Assembly (NCBI RefSeq): GCF_009827545.1
Contig: NZ_WTYS01000001.1
Location: forward strand, 1,389,772 to 1,453,771
Length of the DNA stretch: 64,000 nucleotides
Direction: 5' to 3'
Origin: Pontixanthobacter gangjinensis
Lineage (GTDB): Bacteria > Pseudomonadota > Alphaproteobacteria > Sphingomonadales > Sphingomonadaceae
Part shown: positions 1-9,811 of the stretch, piece after piece
Layout of the letters: each line of letters begins with the position of its first letter
Numbering within the stretch: position 1 is the first letter of the stretch
Translations under genes and position numbers: made by a program
The notes under the pieces: model-generated
Told to the model about the DNA's origin: nothing
Seen by the model: only the letters and a program-made list of their open reading frames with translations
The model's database searches: none

Positions 1-2
1 AA

Positions 3-1740
3 GCGATTGGCGGGGATGGTGGAGACGGTGGAAGCTTCGGCCAGGTCGGCGGCGATGGCGGGCTTGGCGGTGACGCGACGGGCGGAAATGCCGTTGTAAT
101 ATCCCGAAATGGTGCATCAGTCAGCTTGTTCCTCAATTCGGGCGTGATTGCAGCAGCGAGTGGCGGCGATGGCGGTAATTTTGGTAATGGATTTGTCCAA
201 AACGGAAGCGGAGGCTCGGCGGGATCCGCGCAAGGTGGTTCGATCGCTCTTACTGCAGAAGCAGGTGGTACGCTCGATATTGAAGGGGCATCAGGCTTTG
301 CGAGTGTCGATGCTTCTGCAAGCGGCGGTTTCGGCGGTGGCTTTGCTGAATTTGGTGAAGTTTTTCCAGGGATCAACGGCGCTTCGACCGGCGGAGATAT
401 AAATCTGACCGCTGATGGGCTGGGCACAACTCTGAGTACAAACGGATCGTTGAATGTTTCGGCAGTTGCCAACGGCGCATTCGATTCTCGGCAAGAATCT
501 ATCAGTCGCAGGGCAACCGGAGGCGCAATTGACGTTACAGTGATCAATGGCGCCAACCTAATTGTTGCTGGCGATTTGAATTTGGATAGTTCAGCGACGG
601 CTGCTGGAGGCGCGAATGACGCCGCGTTTGGCGAGGGTGGAAGCGTTTCTTTTGCAGTTGGTGATGCAAGCGGAGCTTCGCTTGGCTCGCTGAGAATCAA
701 CGCAGATGGCAATGCGCAGGGCGGTCTTTTCGGGTCAGGTACAATAGGCTCGGATGGAGGCGGAGGACTGGGTGGTACGGTCGATATCTCGGTCGGAACG
801 GGTGCTTCATTGTCGTCTGGCGCATTGATCGCCACAGCTAATGGCATGGGCGCGGCGGGCGGCGACGGGGATAGCGGCTTTTCCGGCGGAAGTGGCGGCT
901 TTGGCCTAGGCGGTGATGTTATTCTTGCGACAGGGTCCGATATTCAGATCTTTGACTCATTCGTGCTGGAAGCTGTCGGAAGTGGCGGCGATGGCGGCAG
1001 CGCTGGCTCGGGCGCAGCTACAGGGGCAAGCGGAGGTGATGCCGGTTTCGGCGAAGGCGGAAATGTACGGTTTGAAGCAAGCGGGTCGGGCGCTCTGCTC
1101 CCATCATTTGGCGGTGTTCGGCTTGGTGCAGCAGGGGCCGGCGGCTCCGGTGGATCTGGCGGTTCGGGTGATTCTATCGCGGCTGGCGGGACAGGTGGTG
1201 CAGGCGGTGAAGGCCTGGGCGGTTCTGCGACCTTTGCGACATCGGGTGTGGATGCGACATTTACCTTGGATGATTTCGCGGTCAGCATGGATACGCTAGG
1301 CATAGGCGGCGCTGGCGGAACTGGCGGCGACAATTTCTTGGGCGGGACTGGTGGCGATGGAGGGGCCGGCGGTAATGCGTCGGGCGGAGCAAAGATTGTA
1401 GAAGCTGGGAGCGGAAGCACCATAACTTTGCAACCGATCTCGGTCGGTCCATTCTCACTGACATCCAATGCATTTGGCGGTAGCGGCGGATTGGGTGGCA
1501 GTCTGGATCTAACCAGTGGCGGCGTTCAAGGGACTGGCGGCAACGGCGGAGCAGCAATCGGCGGATCGCCCATTTTGCGCGCGCTGGGAGGCACAGTAAG
1601 CAGTGGAGATGTGGAGTTGTCGGCCATAGGCTTTGGCGGTGATGGCGGGCTCGGGGGCGATGATGGCAATGCTACGTTTGGGCCCAGCGGCAATGGCGGA
1701 GACGGGATTGGTGGCAGCCCGACCCTTGAGACATTTGACG
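3..1740 (+). repeat. Glycine-rich low-complexity coding zone
   Basis: The translated product shows repeated GGDGG, GGSGG and GGAGG blocks at irregular spacing, separated by short strands with charged or aromatic residues. This region forms the N-proximal visible part of the giant exoprotein and gives way to classic beta-strand repeats around 1750. Long antisense frames appear opposite it because of the biased codons. Confidence 0.7.
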
Positions 1741-4700
1741 GTAGCCCGGGCATAATCACGCTTGGAAATGTATCGATTGACGCACCGGGTCTTGCTGGCG
1801 GTGGTACCGTAATCGGGAATACAACTGGCGGCCAGATTGTTATTTCAGACGGTTCGGCCGATCCTGCGGGTCTGATCAGCATGACCTCGCTGACCGCGAC
1901 GGTCACAGGCACTGCGGCAACACCATCGCTTATCATAAGCAGCGACAGCGGTCCGATAACGGTCACGAACAATGTCGACGCGACGGTATCGGGCGACATC
2001 ATTTTTGATTTTGATGGCGATGGTCAAATTGTGGTTGGTGGCGATGCTCTGCTGACATCAGGAGGAGTAATAACCGGAACGCACACCAACAATGTTGGCG
2101 GCGTCATTTCGATTGATACCGGCAACGACATCATTGCCAATGCCGCGACCAATATTGATCTCGGCGCTGGCTTTATCGCTTCGGCGGGCCGTGATGCCAA
2201 TTTAGCCGCGCAAAATATCACTTTTGGCACGGTTAATTCCCTTCGGGACATCATTATCAACGCTAGCATAGGTTCCATATTTGGCATCGGCGATCTGATT
2301 GCCGGACGCGATCTAGATCTTGATGCGACTCTTGGCATCGATATCCAAAATGGCGAGGGTACAGGCAATATTACAATCGACGCTGGCAGCGACGTCACAT
2401 CTGCCAATCTGACGCTGACAGGCGCTGATATACTTGCTGTCCAAAGCGTCCAAATAAACGCCTTTGGTGACATTGCTGTGGGCGATGTCGAAGCGATTGA
2501 CGGGCTGGTGATCACAGGCCAATCACTGACCGCTGATTTGCTTGCCGGAGAGAGCGTTACGGTAAGTACTGGCGCGACAATCGATGTTGGATCGGCAATC
2601 AGTGAAACCTCCATCGCATTATTCGGTTCAGATGTTATTCTGGCTAATGGAGATGCTGTTCAGGACATCGACATTGATGCGATGGGCGGTGCGATATCGC
2701 TGGGAGCGGTCAATTCTGAACAGATCCTCACTGTTAGCGCATCGGGTGATATCGACTTTTCCGATCTGACAGGGTTGGTAATAAACCTAGGTTCAGGCGG
2801 AAGCATTACCGGTGGCAGTGCAGCGGCTGACCGCACAATTATCAGCGGCACACCCCGCAATGTGAATCTGAGCGCTGTTGGGGCAATCGATATCGATAGC
2901 GCCAGCGCTGTCGATGATGTGATCGCTGGCGGCGCGTCCTTTGCCGGAAATTCAGTCGATGCTGGAAGCACCATTACGGTAACCGTGCCAGGCGCGATAG
3001 TTATCGGAACAAGTAACAGCGGCAACGAGACGAGTTTGACTGGCTCGGAAATACTGTTGGGCGGTGGCGTAGCTGGTGGCGGAACTTCAGTGATCAATTC
3101 CACCATCGGTGCGGTGGATATCGGAACATTTGATAGCGAGAATTTCCTCGATATCAATTCGAACACCACAGTAGACTTCGGCACTTTGACCGCACGTGCA
3201 ATGTCGATACTTGCCAATGGTAATGTAACCGGCGTGCGCGCTGCGACCGATGTCACTTTAGTCAGCGGGCGTCCGCGCAATGTCGAGATCACCACACCGG
3301 GCTCAGTTAGCGTCGATCAGATCGATACGGTTGCAAGTATTTTTGTTGGTGCCGCTGCGCTCGATACGAATTTGCTCGATGCAGGCACCGATATCAACGT
3401 CATTGTCGGCGGTTTGGCCGATATTGTCCAAGCCAATTCCGGCGGATCGAGCACCATTACCGGCGGTACAATTCTGATTGGCGATGGTATTTCAAATGGA
3501 CTGGCTCTGCTCACATCGACATTGGGCGATGTCACACTAGGCACATGGGACTCAAATGGGTTCTTTGACCTTGATTCAGCGCAGAACGCGATCTTCGATA
3601 TTGTAACCGGGCTTGTAGTCGATATTACCGCTGTGAGCGATATAACCGGCAATAGCGCGGCGAGTGATGTCAATCTTATCAGCGGCCGCCCGCGCGATGT
3701 GACCTTGGATGCAGGCGGCATCGTACGGATCGCAAATGCCGATTCAATTGGCAATGTCATACTAGACGGTTCGGGGGTCGATGCAGGAACTCTGATTGCC
3801 GCCGCGGACATCGCAGTGACTGCTACCGGCCCTGCCGAAATAGCTGACATTCAAAGTGGCGGTGGAGCGAGCATCGTCGGAGGTAATGTCACACTGATCG
3901 GCGGTACAATCGATCTAGACCTGACCGCCGACGCGACCGCTGGTGATCTTACGATCAATGGCACCATGAACGTGGGCCAAAACATCAATCTTGATGCAAC
4001 AAACGATCTAAATTTGGGAACGCTTGCGACCACAAACGGAAACATCGACGCCAATGCCGGAGGTGCAATTGACTTCATCGGCGCGCAGGCCAGCGCGACC
4101 ATCAATTTCACTGCGACTGGCCCAATAAATGGCGGCGATTTGGATGCCGGAAATATATTGAACCTTGACGGCGGCAGTATTGCAATTGGCAATGCAGCGG
4201 GTAACACTATCGACCTGACCAGCGGCGGCAATATTCTGTTTGGCAGCCTAACTTCTCCCAATGCAATCAACCTAAGCGCGGCGCTGGGGTCGATTGGCAA
4301 AAATGGCGGGAATGGCGATATTGACAGCGATAGCGATGTAACGCTCGCCGCGCTTGCTATCGATATTGGGGATGTGACCTCAGGCGGTTCGGTCAGCGCG
4401 GATGCGACAGAGGGTGATGCAACATTCGGTACGATTGATGCGGCCAATGACATAGCAATCGCAGCGTTCGGCACGCCGACGGTTTCCAACGCCGTCAGCG
4501 GCGGCAACACCAGCATCATTGGTGCGTCAGTAATATTCGACAACGGGTCTATCGGCGGCGATTTGTCAATAAACGCGACCATTGGCGATATTGCCGGAAA
4601 TGGCATTGTGACCGTTGGCGGAGGAATTGACTTCGACGCTGCTGATTCTGCAACATTCGGCAATCTCGGAACGCAGGGCGGGTCCTTTTTAGTCTCCGCA

Positions 4701-7481
4701 GGCAGCGACATTAATTTCAGTAGCGCAACAAGCTCCGCTGATGTCAACATGACCGCTGGAGGAAACGTTACAGGCAATACCATCGATGCGCTCGGTACAG
4801 TTTCGGTCAACGGTCAAGATGTTACAGTGCGCGAGATTCTGGCGGGCGGAACAATTAGTGCGATGGCGACAGCGGGCGACGCGAATTTCGCAAATCTTAT
4901 ATCTGATGATTCAGTAACACTGGACGCAGCCGGTTCGATTATGGTCGATCATGCTGAAGCGACAAACGACTTTACTGGCACTGCAATTGGCGATTTCACC
5001 ACTGGATTGAATTCGATTATCACTGGTGGCGACATTATCATCAACACTGGCGGCATAGCCAATCTTGGCAATTCGGCGGCCGGGGGGGTGATAGATGTGC
5101 TTGCCAGTCAGATTGACTTTGCGGCATTGATTGCCGGATCAACTGTGACATTGGAGACGGCGCTAAGTCCAAGCAATAGTGCTCCAGGTAATCTCGACAT
5201 TTCAGGTAACGCCATAACTGCGGGACCTGGAACAAGCAGCATCAATTCGCTCGGATCGGTTACTCTGACGGGCGTCGCGGACTTTGGCGGCAGCTTTGCG
5301 GTGGATGCCGTTGCCGACATTGCAATTGCACAAACAGATGTGCGTGGCGGAGACTTTGACGCAAATGCTGGCGGAACAATTTCTTTCAGCGCAATCAACG
5401 TAGCTGGCTCGCTCGATTTCCTTGCGACTGGGGATGTCGCTGGAACGGGCAATATTGATACCGGCGGAGCCGTGTCGATTAATTCTGCGGCTGGCTCGGT
5501 TGCCGCGCAAGCTATTTTCGCAGGTGGACAAATCGGAATTTCTAGCGGCTCTGGCGATGTCACATTTACGGAATTGGATGCAGTTGGTGCGGTATCGATC
5601 ATCGCCCAAGGTGGCGCACTCAGCGGTATTTCCATCAATACGGGTGGAGTGTTGCAAATAGGATCGGATGGCGACGTCACTTTTGACAATGCTACTTCCG
5701 CTCTCAATCTCAATATAGACACAATCAACGGCGATGTTACGGCGGGGTCAATTTCAGGTGGAGCCAACGTAAATGTCGATTCTGGAGGCGCATTTGATGT
5801 GGAGACCGTATCGGCGGCGCAATCAGGACAAGGCGTCGTCAGTGTATTCGGGCAGAACGGAATTACGATCGGCACACTGTCTGGCAATGATGCAGAACTT
5901 GCTGCGCCTGACGGAAATGTCGTAGTCGATCAGGACATTGATATCACAGATCTGGTCACGGCAGAGGGCAGATCAATAGTGCTGCGCTCGGCCGGTGATC
6001 TTGCAGTGACAGCGCAGGCTACATTGGGTGCGATCGACATTTCGGTGGCAGGCGACCTCGATGTCCAAGGTGCCATCGCCCCCGATAATATTGACCTGAC
6101 CAGCACAGGTGGGTCAGTGACGATCAATGAGCCTGTATCAATTAATCTAAACAATCCGGGCGGATTTCAGGGTACACAGCAGGTTACGTCCAGCGGGGGT
6201 AATGTCGCGATTATTGCTGCGACCGACGTGATCGTAAACTCCTTCGTCGGTGCTGACGCGATGCTAACCCTCGACGCGGGCAATTTGCTCGACCTGCAGG
6301 CGACCGCGTCGGGTCAGGACATCGAAGTTATTGCAGCAGATATAAACATTGGCACCTTGGGCGCACTCGGTCGGAGCGATGCGACCAACAGTATATTGAT
6401 CGCAAGCGAGAATGACATCGTGCTTGGCGGGGTTGGCGGACAAACTGGTGTGTTTGAGCTTGATAATGACGAATTCTCGCGCGTCTTCAGCGGGGGCGAT
6501 ATTACGATCAATGCAAAATTATTAAGCACCGGCAGCGGGAACATCATCGTCGATGACCTTAGTGTTTTGGTGATTGATAACTCGACCAGCCCGAGTGCAA
6601 CCGATGGCAATTTGGGTGCGGCAGGAACGTTGACATTGGATGCAGGTGCCAGTGTCGAAGTTATCGGCAATCTCAATATCTTAAATGCCACAGTGGACAG
6701 CACCCTAGCTGTATTCGCCGCTGATTTTATCAATGTCGACGTGGGCACAGGTAATTTGCGGATCGAGGATGATGCCAACATCCTTACTGGCACCATCGAT
6801 TTGTTTGCCCCGTCAATCGTTGCTGTCAGTGCATCTGCGGCAGCCGATATTTCCGGGGCCTCGGTAACGGATGCTGACACACGCCTTGGCCAGAATGATG
6901 GAATTGTTCGAGATGAAGGGTACTTCCAAGCGACCAATCTCACCTTCAACATTGATAATGAATTGCTGATCCAGAATAGTGGTGCGGGTACCGACCTTGA
7001 CGACCGGCGCGGTTTTGTCGCCGATAATGTGACGATTAATGACGGCGATGCAACAGCTCCGATTGGGGTCGTGATTAATGGCGTTGTCGGGGGTAATACT
7101 GGCATCGATGCAATCGAGCCGGTGAACATCACTACGCCGGCAGATCAAGCCTCGACTATCAATGGTTGTTTGATCGCCAATCCTGCCAGCTGCGTAATTA
7201 TTCCTCCATCGCCCGGCACGAACGGTTCTGGCGGTCCGATTGAAAATCCGCTTGCGGACTTGATTGAAGAAGAAATCGAGGATGAAACAGAAGCTGGCCT
7301 AGCGGTTGATACCATGATTATCGAATTCCGTGACGACCCGCAGCGCGAACTGGATCCCTTGATTAACGAGCCAGTCACTGGCGCAGGTAACGAGGATTTG
7401 TGGGTCAGCGAAGACGAATGCGAAACGGATGATGAAACATGCACGGCGCTCTCGGAAGAGGAGCTAGAGCCAGCGGAGTAA
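3..7481 (+). CDS. Giant glycine-rich beta-strand-repeat surface protein, 5' truncated
   Basis: The frame is open from the left edge, so the true start lies outside the window; the TTG at 126 is only an internal codon. About 2,490 residues are visible. The first ~580 are dominated by GGxGG-type runs. The rest is made of short hydrophobic-polar strands rich in Asn, Asp, Thr and Ala (patterns such as GDVTLGT, GNIDANAGG), as in beta-helical haemagglutinin-type exoproteins. Three related ~140-residue units are marked by SGxPRxV. The tail (~last 75 residues) is very acidic, carries four of the few Cys residues of the chain, and has no barrel, LPXTG or other anchor. This composition fits a secreted adhesin of the two-partner (TpsA-like) or another large exoprotein class. 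No transporter partner is in the window. The function is inferred from composition only. Confidence 0.8.
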   Translation, partial: AIGGDGGDGGSFGQVGGDGGLGGDATGGNAVVISRNGASVSLFLNSGVIAAASGGDGGNFGNGFVQNGSGGSAGSAQGGSIALTAEAGGTLDIEGASGFASVDASASGGFGGGFAEFGEVFPGINGASTGGDINLTADGLGTTLSTNGSLNVSAVANGAFDSRQESISRRATGGAIDVTVINGANLIVAGDLNLDSSATAAGGANDAAFGEGGSVSFAVGDASGASLGSLRINADGNAQGGLFGSGTIGSDGGGGLGGTVDISVGTGASLSSGALIATANGMGAAGGDGDSGFSGGSGGFGLGGDVILATGSDIQIFDSFVLEAVGSGGDGGSAGSGAATGASGGDAGFGEGGNVRFEASGSGALLPSFGGVRLGAAGAGGSGGSGGSGDSIAAGGTGGAGGEGLGGSATFATSGVDATFTLDDFAVSMDTLGIGGAGGTGGDNFLGGTGGDGGAGGNASGGAKIVEAGSGSTITLQPISVGPFSLTSNAFGGSGGLGGSLDLTSGGVQGTGGNGGAAIGGSPILRALGGTVSSGDVELSAIGFGGDGGLGGDDGNATFGPSGNGGDGIGGSPTLETFDGSPGIITLGNVSIDAPGLAGGGTVIGNTTGGQIVISDGSADPAGLISMTSLTATVTGTAATPSLIISSDSGPITVTNNVDATVSGDIIFDFDGDGQIVVGGDALLTSGGVITGTHTNNVGGVISIDTGNDIIANAATNIDLGAGFIASAGRDANLAAQNITFGTVNSLRDIIINASIGSIFGIGDLIAGRDLDLDATLGIDIQNGEGTGNITIDAGSDVTSANLTLTGADILAVQSVQINAFGDIAVGDVEAIDGLVITGQSLTADLLAGESVTVSTGATIDVGSAISETSIALFGSDVILANGDAVQDIDIDAMGGAISLGAVNSEQILTVSASGDIDFSDLTGLVINLGSGGSITGGSAAADRTIISGTPRNVNLSAVGAIDIDSASAVDDVIAGGASFAGNSVDAGSTITVTVPGAIVIGTSNSGNETSLTGSEILLGGGVAGGGTSVINSTIGAVDIGTFDSENFLDINSNTTVDFGTLTARAMSILANGNVTGVRAATDVTLVSGRPRNVEITTPGSVSVDQIDTVASIFVGAAALDTNLLDAGTDINVIVGGLADIVQANSGGSSTITGGTILIGDGISNGLALLTSTLGDVTLGTWDSNGFFDLDSAQNAIFDIVTGLVVDITAVSDITGNSAASDVNLISGRPRDVTLDAGGIVRIANADSIGNVILDGSGVDAGTLIAAADIAVTATGPAEIADIQSGGGASIVGGNVTLIGGTIDLDLTADATAGDLTINGTMNVGQNINLDATNDLNLGTLATTNGNIDANAGGAIDFIGAQASATINFTATGPINGGDLDAGNILNLDGGSIAIGNAAGNTIDLTSGGNILFGSLTSPNAINLSAALGSIGKNGGNGDIDSDSDVTLAALAIDIGDVTSGGSVSADATEGDATFGTIDAANDIAIAAFGTPTVSNAVSGGNTSIIGASVIFDNGSIGGDLSINATIGDIAGNGIVTVGGGIDFDAADSATFGNLGTQGGSFLVSAGSDINFSSATSSADVNMTAGGNVTGNTIDALGTVSVNGQDVTVREILAGGTISAMATAGDANFANLISDDSVTLDAAGSIMVDHAEATNDFTGTAIGDFTTGLNSIITGGDIIINTGGIANLGNSAAGGVIDVLASQIDFAALIAGSTVTLETALSPSNSAPGNLDISGNAITAGPGTSSINSLGSVTLTGVADFGGSFAVDAVADIAIAQTDVRGGDFDANAGGTISFSAINVAGSLDFLATGDVAGTGNIDTGGAVSINSAAGSVAAQAIFAGGQIGISSGSGDVTFTELDAVGAVSIIAQGGALSGISINTGGVLQIGSDGDVTFDNATSALNLNIDTINGDVTAGSISGGANVNVDSGGAFDVETVSAAQSGQGVVSVFGQNGITIGTLSGNDAELAAPDGNVVVDQDIDITDLVTAEGRSIVLRSAGDLAVTAQATLGAIDISVAGDLDVQGAIAPDNIDLTSTGGSVTINEPVSINLNNPGGFQGTQQVTSSGGNVAIIAATDVIVNSFVGADAMLTLDAGNLLDLQATASGQDIEVIAADINIGTLGALGRSDATNSILIASENDIVLGGVGGQTGVFELDNDEFSRVFSGGDITINAKLLSTGSGNIIVDDLSVLVIDNSTSPSATDGNLGAAGTLTLDAGASVEVIGNLNILNATVDSTLAVFAADFINVDVGTGNLRIEDDANILTGTIDLFAPSIVAVSASAAADISGASVTDADTRLGQNDGIVRDEGYFQATNLTFNIDNELLIQNSGAGTDLDDRRGFVADNVTINDGDATAPIGVVINGVVGGNTGIDAIEPVNITTPADQASTINGCLIANPASCVIIPPSPGTNGSGGPIENPLADLIEEEIEDETEAGLAVDTMIIEFRDDPQRELDPLINEPVTGAGNEDLWVSEDECETDDETCTALSEEELEPAE
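2841..3904 (+). repeat. Three tandem ~140-residue units in the exoprotein
   Basis: The marker SGxPRxV is encoded at about 2841, 3261 and 3678, so the spacings are 420 and 417 nt (140 and 139 residues). Each unit then continues with a comparable order of strands: a VDAG motif, a GGxxxxTGGxxLxGxG-like segment and a DVxLGTxDSxxFxD segment. The third copy stops matching after about 75 residues. The units are diverged at DNA level, which points to old duplication. Confidence 0.7.
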
Positions 7482-7529
7482 AGGCAGAGTCTTGACCCGC
7501 TGGCCTGCCCATGTGCATGGCACCGCGCT

Positions 7530-8975
7530 ATGAGCGATACTCCGTTACAGCTATTCAACAGCCTGACCCGCAGTCTTGAAAACTTTGAACCTGTCCATGC
7601 GGGGGAAGCGCGCGTCTATACCTGCGGTCCCACGGTCTACAATTACCAGCACATCGGCAATATGCGCGCCTATGTCTTTGCCGATACGCTGGGCCGGACG
7701 TTGCAGTGGAAGGGCTACAAGCTCACTCACGTCATCAATATTACCGATGTTGGTCATCTGACTTCCGATGCGGATGAAGGTGAAGACAAGATGGAGAAAA
7801 TGGCCGCGAGCGAAGGCAAGTCTGCCTGGGATATTGCGCGGCTGTACCAAGAGGATTTTGAGCGCGATCTTGCCCGTCTGAATGTCCAGCCAAAGCAGCA
7901 TCCGCGCGCAACGGAATATGTAGAGGCGATGATTGCGTGGGGCGAAAAAATCGCCGACAAACATTGTTACGAGCTGGAATCCGGGCTCTATTTCGATACA
8001 TCGAGCGTTACAGATTACGGCAAACTTGCCCGCGCGGTTACCGAGGACGGCGAAGGTCGGATCGATAGTGTGGAGGGCAAGCGTAACGCGGCTGACTTTG
8101 CGATTTGGCGTAAAACTCCTGCTGGAGAGACACGTCAGATGGAATGGGATTCTCCGTGGGGTAGGGGCGCTCCCGGCTGGCATCTCGAATGCTCGGTTAT
8201 GGGGGAAAAGCTGCTCGGCTTTCCATTCGACATCCACACCGGCGGTATTGATCACCGTGAAATTCACCACCCTAATGAAATCGCGCAGAACCAAGCGTTT
8301 TGCGGTTGTGGCGGCTTAAGTGAATCGACCAATTCGGGCGCGAAGATCTGGATGCACAACAATTTCCTGGTCGAGCGCAGTGGCAAGATGTCCAAAAGCT
8401 CGGGCGAGTTCCTGCGGCTGCAATTGTTGATCGACAAAGGTTACCACCCGCTCGCCTACCGGTTGATGTGCCTGCAAGCACATTACCGCAGCGAGCTGGA
8501 ATTTTCGTGGGAAGGGCTGCAGGCAGCGTTGACGCGGCTGAAGCGGATGGTGATGGTGGCTGAACGGTTGGCTGAAGCCCAACCCGGGAAGCCCGATCAT
8601 CCGAAATTCGCGCCTATGCTGGATAAATTCGATGCTGCAATTGGTGATGATCTGAACACTGCCGTTGCGCTGACGGCTTTGGAGGAGGCTATCGCGGTTA
8701 AGAAAGTTGATGCGGGAATCAAACTTGCGGTAATCGAGGAAATGGACGAGGTCCTTGGCCTTGACCTGTTCGGGCTATCGCGCACCGCGTTGAGGATCCG
8801 TCCAAAACACGCTGCGCTAGATGAAGCCGAAGTGGAAGACGCCATCACCCGCCGCAAGGCTGCACGCGCCGAGAAAGACTTCGCCCTCAGCGATGCGATC
8901 CGTGACGAGCTTGCCGCCAAGGGCGTGGAACTGATGGATGGCGATCCGCTCGGCTGGGAATGGAAGCTGGGTTGA
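7530..8975 (+). CDS. cysS: Cysteine--tRNA ligase
   Basis: This 481-residue class I aminoacyl-tRNA synthetase charges tRNA-Cys in the cytoplasm. The zinc ligand Cys32 lies in a CGPTVYN segment, the ATP-binding HIGN is at residues 41-44, and KMSKS is at 286-290. A GGIDHREIHHPNE segment supplies further zinc/substrate ligands. The C-terminal helical region with RKAARAEKDFALSDAIRDEL is the usual anticodon-side domain. Length matches the family. The ATG start lies 48 nt after the exoprotein stop, and the downstream gene is on the other strand, so it appears to stand alone. Confidence 0.98.
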   Translation: MSDTPLQLFNSLTRSLENFEPVHAGEARVYTCGPTVYNYQHIGNMRAYVFADTLGRTLQWKGYKLTHVINITDVGHLTSDADEGEDKMEKMAASEGKSAWDIARLYQEDFERDLARLNVQPKQHPRATEYVEAMIAWGEKIADKHCYELESGLYFDTSSVTDYGKLARAVTEDGEGRIDSVEGKRNAADFAIWRKTPAGETRQMEWDSPWGRGAPGWHLECSVMGEKLLGFPFDIHTGGIDHREIHHPNEIAQNQAFCGCGGLSESTNSGAKIWMHNNFLVERSGKMSKSSGEFLRLQLLIDKGYHPLAYRLMCLQAHYRSELEFSWEGLQAALTRLKRMVMVAERLAEAQPGKPDHPKFAPMLDKFDAAIGDDLNTAVALTALEEAIAVKKVDAGIKLAVIEEMDEVLGLDLFGLSRTALRIRPKHAALDEAEVEDAITRRKAARAEKDFALSDAIRDELAAKGVELMDGDPLGWEWKLG

Positions 8976-9089
8976 TGCCTCGAAAGTGAATTGAACTGTC
9001 ACATACCATAAACTCAATGTCCCTCTGTTAAGTAAACTGACGTCGCGCGCCTTCAGCTTCACCGAATGGCTGAGTTTGCCCCAAGATCG

Positions 9090-9695
9090 CTAAGCGGTCT
9101 TAAACCTGATCCAGCAATTGAGAGAAAATCGCCCATCCTCGAACCGGCCGCTCGGTACTCTCAATCTGCGGACCGAATGCGGCGCGAAGGAGGGGAAGGC
9201 AACAAGTCTGCCGTGGCGCGGTGCGACAAGCTTTGGCTTTACATCTCCGTCTAGAGAATGAATTTCTAGCTCGCCGCCGCTAAACTGACAGGGTGTTCGA
9301 TGAAAGTAATAGACTGTGCTCAACACACGCTCTGTGTCTACACCGTCGCGCTTGTCCAATGTCATCGTATCGATATGCCAAGCCAAACTGCCGCCATCGC
9401 CATTTGCGATCAACTCGTTTTCCATCAACGGCCTTTCGATTTGCGGTATTCCGGTCTCTTCATAAAGCCGGGGCAGCAAGTTGCTTAAACCGGAGCGGAA
9501 TTCACGCCCAATGCTCTCAAGCCTCCCGCCAAATCTTTTCGATAGGCGAAACTCCGGATCAACCGCCTCGCTTTCATCGGCATAGGATGTCTTGGTCGCT
9601 GCAAATCCAATCTGATTGGCAATCGCGAACTCTGCCAGCCTGTCTGGTAGGTCCGTGCCAAAAGCATCGTCAATGATTGCAAATTTGGTAAACAT
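9090..9695 (-). CDS. 2OG-Fe(II) oxygenase family protein (copy 1)
   Basis: A 201-residue protein with the double-stranded beta-helix signature of 2-oxoglutarate/Fe(II) dioxygenases. The iron ligands are likely His107 and Asp109 (WHIDT) and His173 (FPSFAPHSV), with Arg177 and Arg189 as candidates for binding the 2OG carboxylate. The SGGELEIHSLDG block before the distal His is typical of the prolyl-4-hydroxylase-like subgroup. The substrate is unknown. A paralogue of identical length lies 116 nt upstream on the same strand, so both may share a transcript. Confidence 0.85.
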   Translation of the reverse strand: MFTKFAIIDDAFGTDLPDRLAEFAIANQIGFAATKTSYADESEAVDPEFRLSKRFGGRLESIGREFRSGLSNLLPRLYEETGIPQIERPLMENELIANGDGGSLAWHIDTMTLDKRDGVDTERVLSTVYYFHRTPCQFSGGELEIHSLDGDVKPKLVAPRHGRLVAFPSFAPHSVRRLRVPSGRFEDGRFSLNCWIRFKTA

Positions 9696-9811
9696 TGCCA
9701 GATTTATCCGCCCGTTCTTGATAGCTGGACTAGTAAGCTGTTGTGCTCAATTGCCATCTGATGCGTGCTCTAGCTTCTCAATGGCGCTGACATCATCCAT
9801 GTCTTGCGCCC

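Noticed and set aside
3851-4810. 319-residue antisense frame, with others opposite the giant exoprotein
   Set aside because: Low-complexity Pro/Ala/Ser/Val composition mirrors the Gly/Asp/Thr codons of the real gene; no motif and no ribosome site.
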